Shown here in pieces: positions 62,691 to 64,000 of a stretch of DNA of 64,000 bases. The stretch's first letter is position 1; each line of letters begins with the position of its first letter. The stretch comes from JAOZPE01 sp964601275 (lineage in GTDB: Bacteria; Krumholzibacteriota; Krumholzibacteriia; JAJRXK01), in contig CAZRMV010000009.1 in NCBI GenBank assembly GCA_964601275.1, positions 123,768 through 187,767 of the forward strand, read 5' to 3'. The notes under the pieces are model-generated. The model made no database searches. It saw nothing but the letters and a program-made list of their open reading frames with translations, and was not told the origin of the DNA. The position numbers and the translations under genes are program-made.

Positions 62691-63129
62691 CTCCCCATTT
62701 CTCAAGCAGTTACACGCCTCCACACACCCTTGCCGATTCTCCGTTCCGCGGCAACCTCTCCGGGGCTCGCGCCGAACCCTCCACGTTTGCGACCGAAACC
62801 CGCGCAAATCTCCTCCGGATTCTCCGATTCTCCGTTTCTTGTTCGCCGTCATTTAACAGGCCTACATCTACCGCGACCCCGCTCCGACGATTCGAGGACT
62901 CCTCCGGTAGGTATCCGTCGAAAGCCGGACAGGCAGTCTGTCCGGCGGGACGAGAACCACCAGACAGCGGGACGGCCGTGGAACGGAAACCGTTGTGGGT
63001 GTCGCCGGCCCCTCCTTTGAGGCGGGGTCGGGGGGATTCGCAGCGCTTCCGTTCGGCGGGCGGACCTCCCTTCCCAGCGACATCCACGGCGCTTCCTCCC
63101 CGCGGCGCTTCCCCGCGAAGGAGGAGCCC
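62691..63129. other. 439-nt gene-free stretch between tRNA-Asn and the element genes
   Basis: No convincing reading frame is present. It holds the octamer ATTCTCCG three times in the first 150 nt and a perfect 9-bp hairpin, GCCGGACAG (62924-62932) with CTGTCCGGC (62938-62946). These could belong to an attachment or regulatory region of a mobile element. No such function is shown. Confidence 0.5.
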
Positions 63130-63351
63130 ATGCGCGACGACGTTCATCTCCCCACGGAACCCGGCGAGGTCGCAAGCGAGATCGCCTCGATCCTGGCGCA
63201 AGGATATCTCCGCTGCCGGAAAAGCCGCCCCCTCGACACATCCGCAGGCGAAGGCCGGTCGCATGTAGCGCAAGTCGAAGAATCTGAGGCGTTTACTTCG
63301 ATTCGCCTTGATAGTTCGGGCCACCGAAGCCTTCATTCACAGGCGGGTTAA
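63130..63351 (+). CDS. Small protein typically found ahead of DUF2924/serine-recombinase genes
   Basis: A 73-residue reading frame with strong Shine-Dalgarno AAGGAGG. It contains EIASILAQGYLRCRKSR, then LDTSAGEGRSHVAQVE. Short proteins with the same LAQGYLR... and LD-S pattern commonly precede DUF2924 genes and a large serine recombinase in proteobacterial and planctomycete elements, as I remember them. The function is unknown. Confidence 0.7.
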   Translation: MRDDVHLPTEPGEVASEIASILAQGYLRCRKSRPLDTSAGEGRSHVAQVEESEAFTSIRLDSSGHRSLHSQAG

Positions 63352-63421
63352 CGCCTTGAGACGCCGCCGGAGAACGGGCCGGCGGCAAAGATGAACAGCC
63401 ATTACGAAAGGAGGTTTTCGG

Positions 63422-64000
63422 ATGAACACAGAGACTTACGAGGAGATTCAGGCATTGGCCAGAATGACCGTTGGAGAACTCAAGGACAAGTACCTGGAGG
63501 TCTTCGGCGAGGAAACCCGGTCCTGCCACAAGGAGTTCCTGCGCAAGCGGATCGCCTGGCGGTTGCAGGCCCTGTCGGAGGGAGACCTCTCCGAGCGAGC
63601 CCGCCGCCGGGCCGCGGACCTGGCCAACGACGCCGACTTGAGAATCCGCACACCCCGCGACCCGTTCAAACATGGATCGGCCGAGGTGCTTAGCCGGACG
63701 ACGACCGGTACGCTCAACTCTCCAAGAGACCCCCGCCTGCCTCTCCCCGGCACGCTACTCGTCCGGGAGTTCCGGGGCAGGACCATCGTGGTCAAGGTTC
63801 TCGATGAGGGGTTCGAGTACGACAACCAGCGTTACAAGTCTCTCTCCGCCATCGCGCGAAAGGTGACGGGAAGCAAGTGGAACGGCTTCCTCTTCTTCGG
63901 TCTGGCAGGCGGCAAGACCACGAAAAGCGCGGCGACTGAAACCGGTTGTCACCAGACACCCTACGCTCGATCTAAGGCGACAGATAGTATCCCGCACCTA
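63422..64000 (+). CDS. DUF2924 domain protein, 3' end outside the window
   Basis: The ATG at 63422 follows AAAGGAGG, and the frame is open to the window end. The sequence shows the DUF2924 pattern: MTVGELKDKYLEVFGEETRS, ending with FLRKRIAWRLQALSEGDLSERARRR, quoted only in parts. It continues with 'PGTLLVREFRGR', then 'GFEYDNQRYKSLSAIARKVTGSKWNGFLFFGL' in parts (GSKWNGFLFFGL). The family usually ends soon after FFGL, so the tail of more than 30 residues is odd. In known arrangements DUF2924 is directly followed by a serine recombinase gene, which may lie beyond 64000. Confidence 0.85.
   Translation, partial: MNTETYEEIQALARMTVGELKDKYLEVFGEETRSCHKEFLRKRIAWRLQALSEGDLSERARRRAADLANDADLRIRTPRDPFKHGSAEVLSRTTTGTLNSPRDPRLPLPGTLLVREFRGRTIVVKVLDEGFEYDNQRYKSLSAIARKVTGSKWNGFLFFGLAGGKTTKSAATETGCHQTPYARSKATDSIPHL

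Overview
The window is high-G+C bacterial chromosome (about two thirds G+C by eye), densely packed on both strands, with one 100-N scaffold gap, so it is probably from a metagenome-assembled or draft genome. Several traits suggest a deep-branching Gram-negative lineage of the FCB/Eisenbacteria/Krumholzibacteria or neighbouring type. These are an outer-membrane efflux system and lipoproteins, a secreted M6 protease ending in an 'NPFNPAT' FlgD-like sorting domain, an EF-G of the mitochondrial/spirochaete-planctomycete (spd) EF-G1 type, and an aminofutalosine (menaquinone) enzyme. The phylum assignment is inference.

Layout: 1-5005 holds a gltX tail, tRNA-Gln and carAB. carAB is preceded by what looks like a complete pyrBI-type attenuator with a leader peptide. 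5239-12528 holds a secreted protein, sppA, a GT39-like membrane protein, a small outer-membrane protein and glnS. 12691-20337 holds tRNA-Glu, a membrane-anchored unknown, a P-loop ATPase downstream of fusA, an M48 lipoprotein protease, mqnE and def. 20435-28495 is iron-sulfur territory: a ferredoxin, a thioredoxin-fold lipoprotein, and a complete SUF operon (Rrf2 regulator, sufC, sufB, sufD, a Rieske ferredoxin, sufS, sufU, sufT). 28519-35378 holds an FHA-GAF-PP2C phosphatase, a variant CcmH-like protein, a UDGb-type uracil-DNA glycosylase and a large protease/beta-helix fusion. 35644-39143 holds a pilT with a duplicated N-domain and polX, the latter split by the scaffold gap.

40358-48444 is a ten-gene Mrp/Mbh-type cation antiporter operon (E-F-G, two MrpA C-terminal pieces, B-C-D, then two more NuoL/M/N-like subunits and a small membrane protein). 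It follows the gene order of the ion-pumping arm of membrane-bound hydrogenases but has no hydrogenase genes. 48479-50726 holds ogt, a sodium:solute symporter and its small companion. 50815-53510 is an island with an HNH endonuclease, an AT-rich promoter region and a 47-nt tandem repeat. 53494-60946 holds an RND efflux operon and a divergent Nramp-like transporter. 61136-62359 is a DUF4143 ATPase with a large palindrome at its ribosome-binding region. tRNA-Asn (62538-62612) is followed by a gene-poor stretch and then a small ORF plus a DUF2924 gene, the usual front end of a serine-recombinase element that would continue beyond the window.

The best candidates for something new are the carAB attenuator, the Mrp/Mbh cassette whose last antiporter-like subunit lacks the usual lysine, the HNH/AT-rich/repeat island and the recombinase-type element next to tRNA-Asn.
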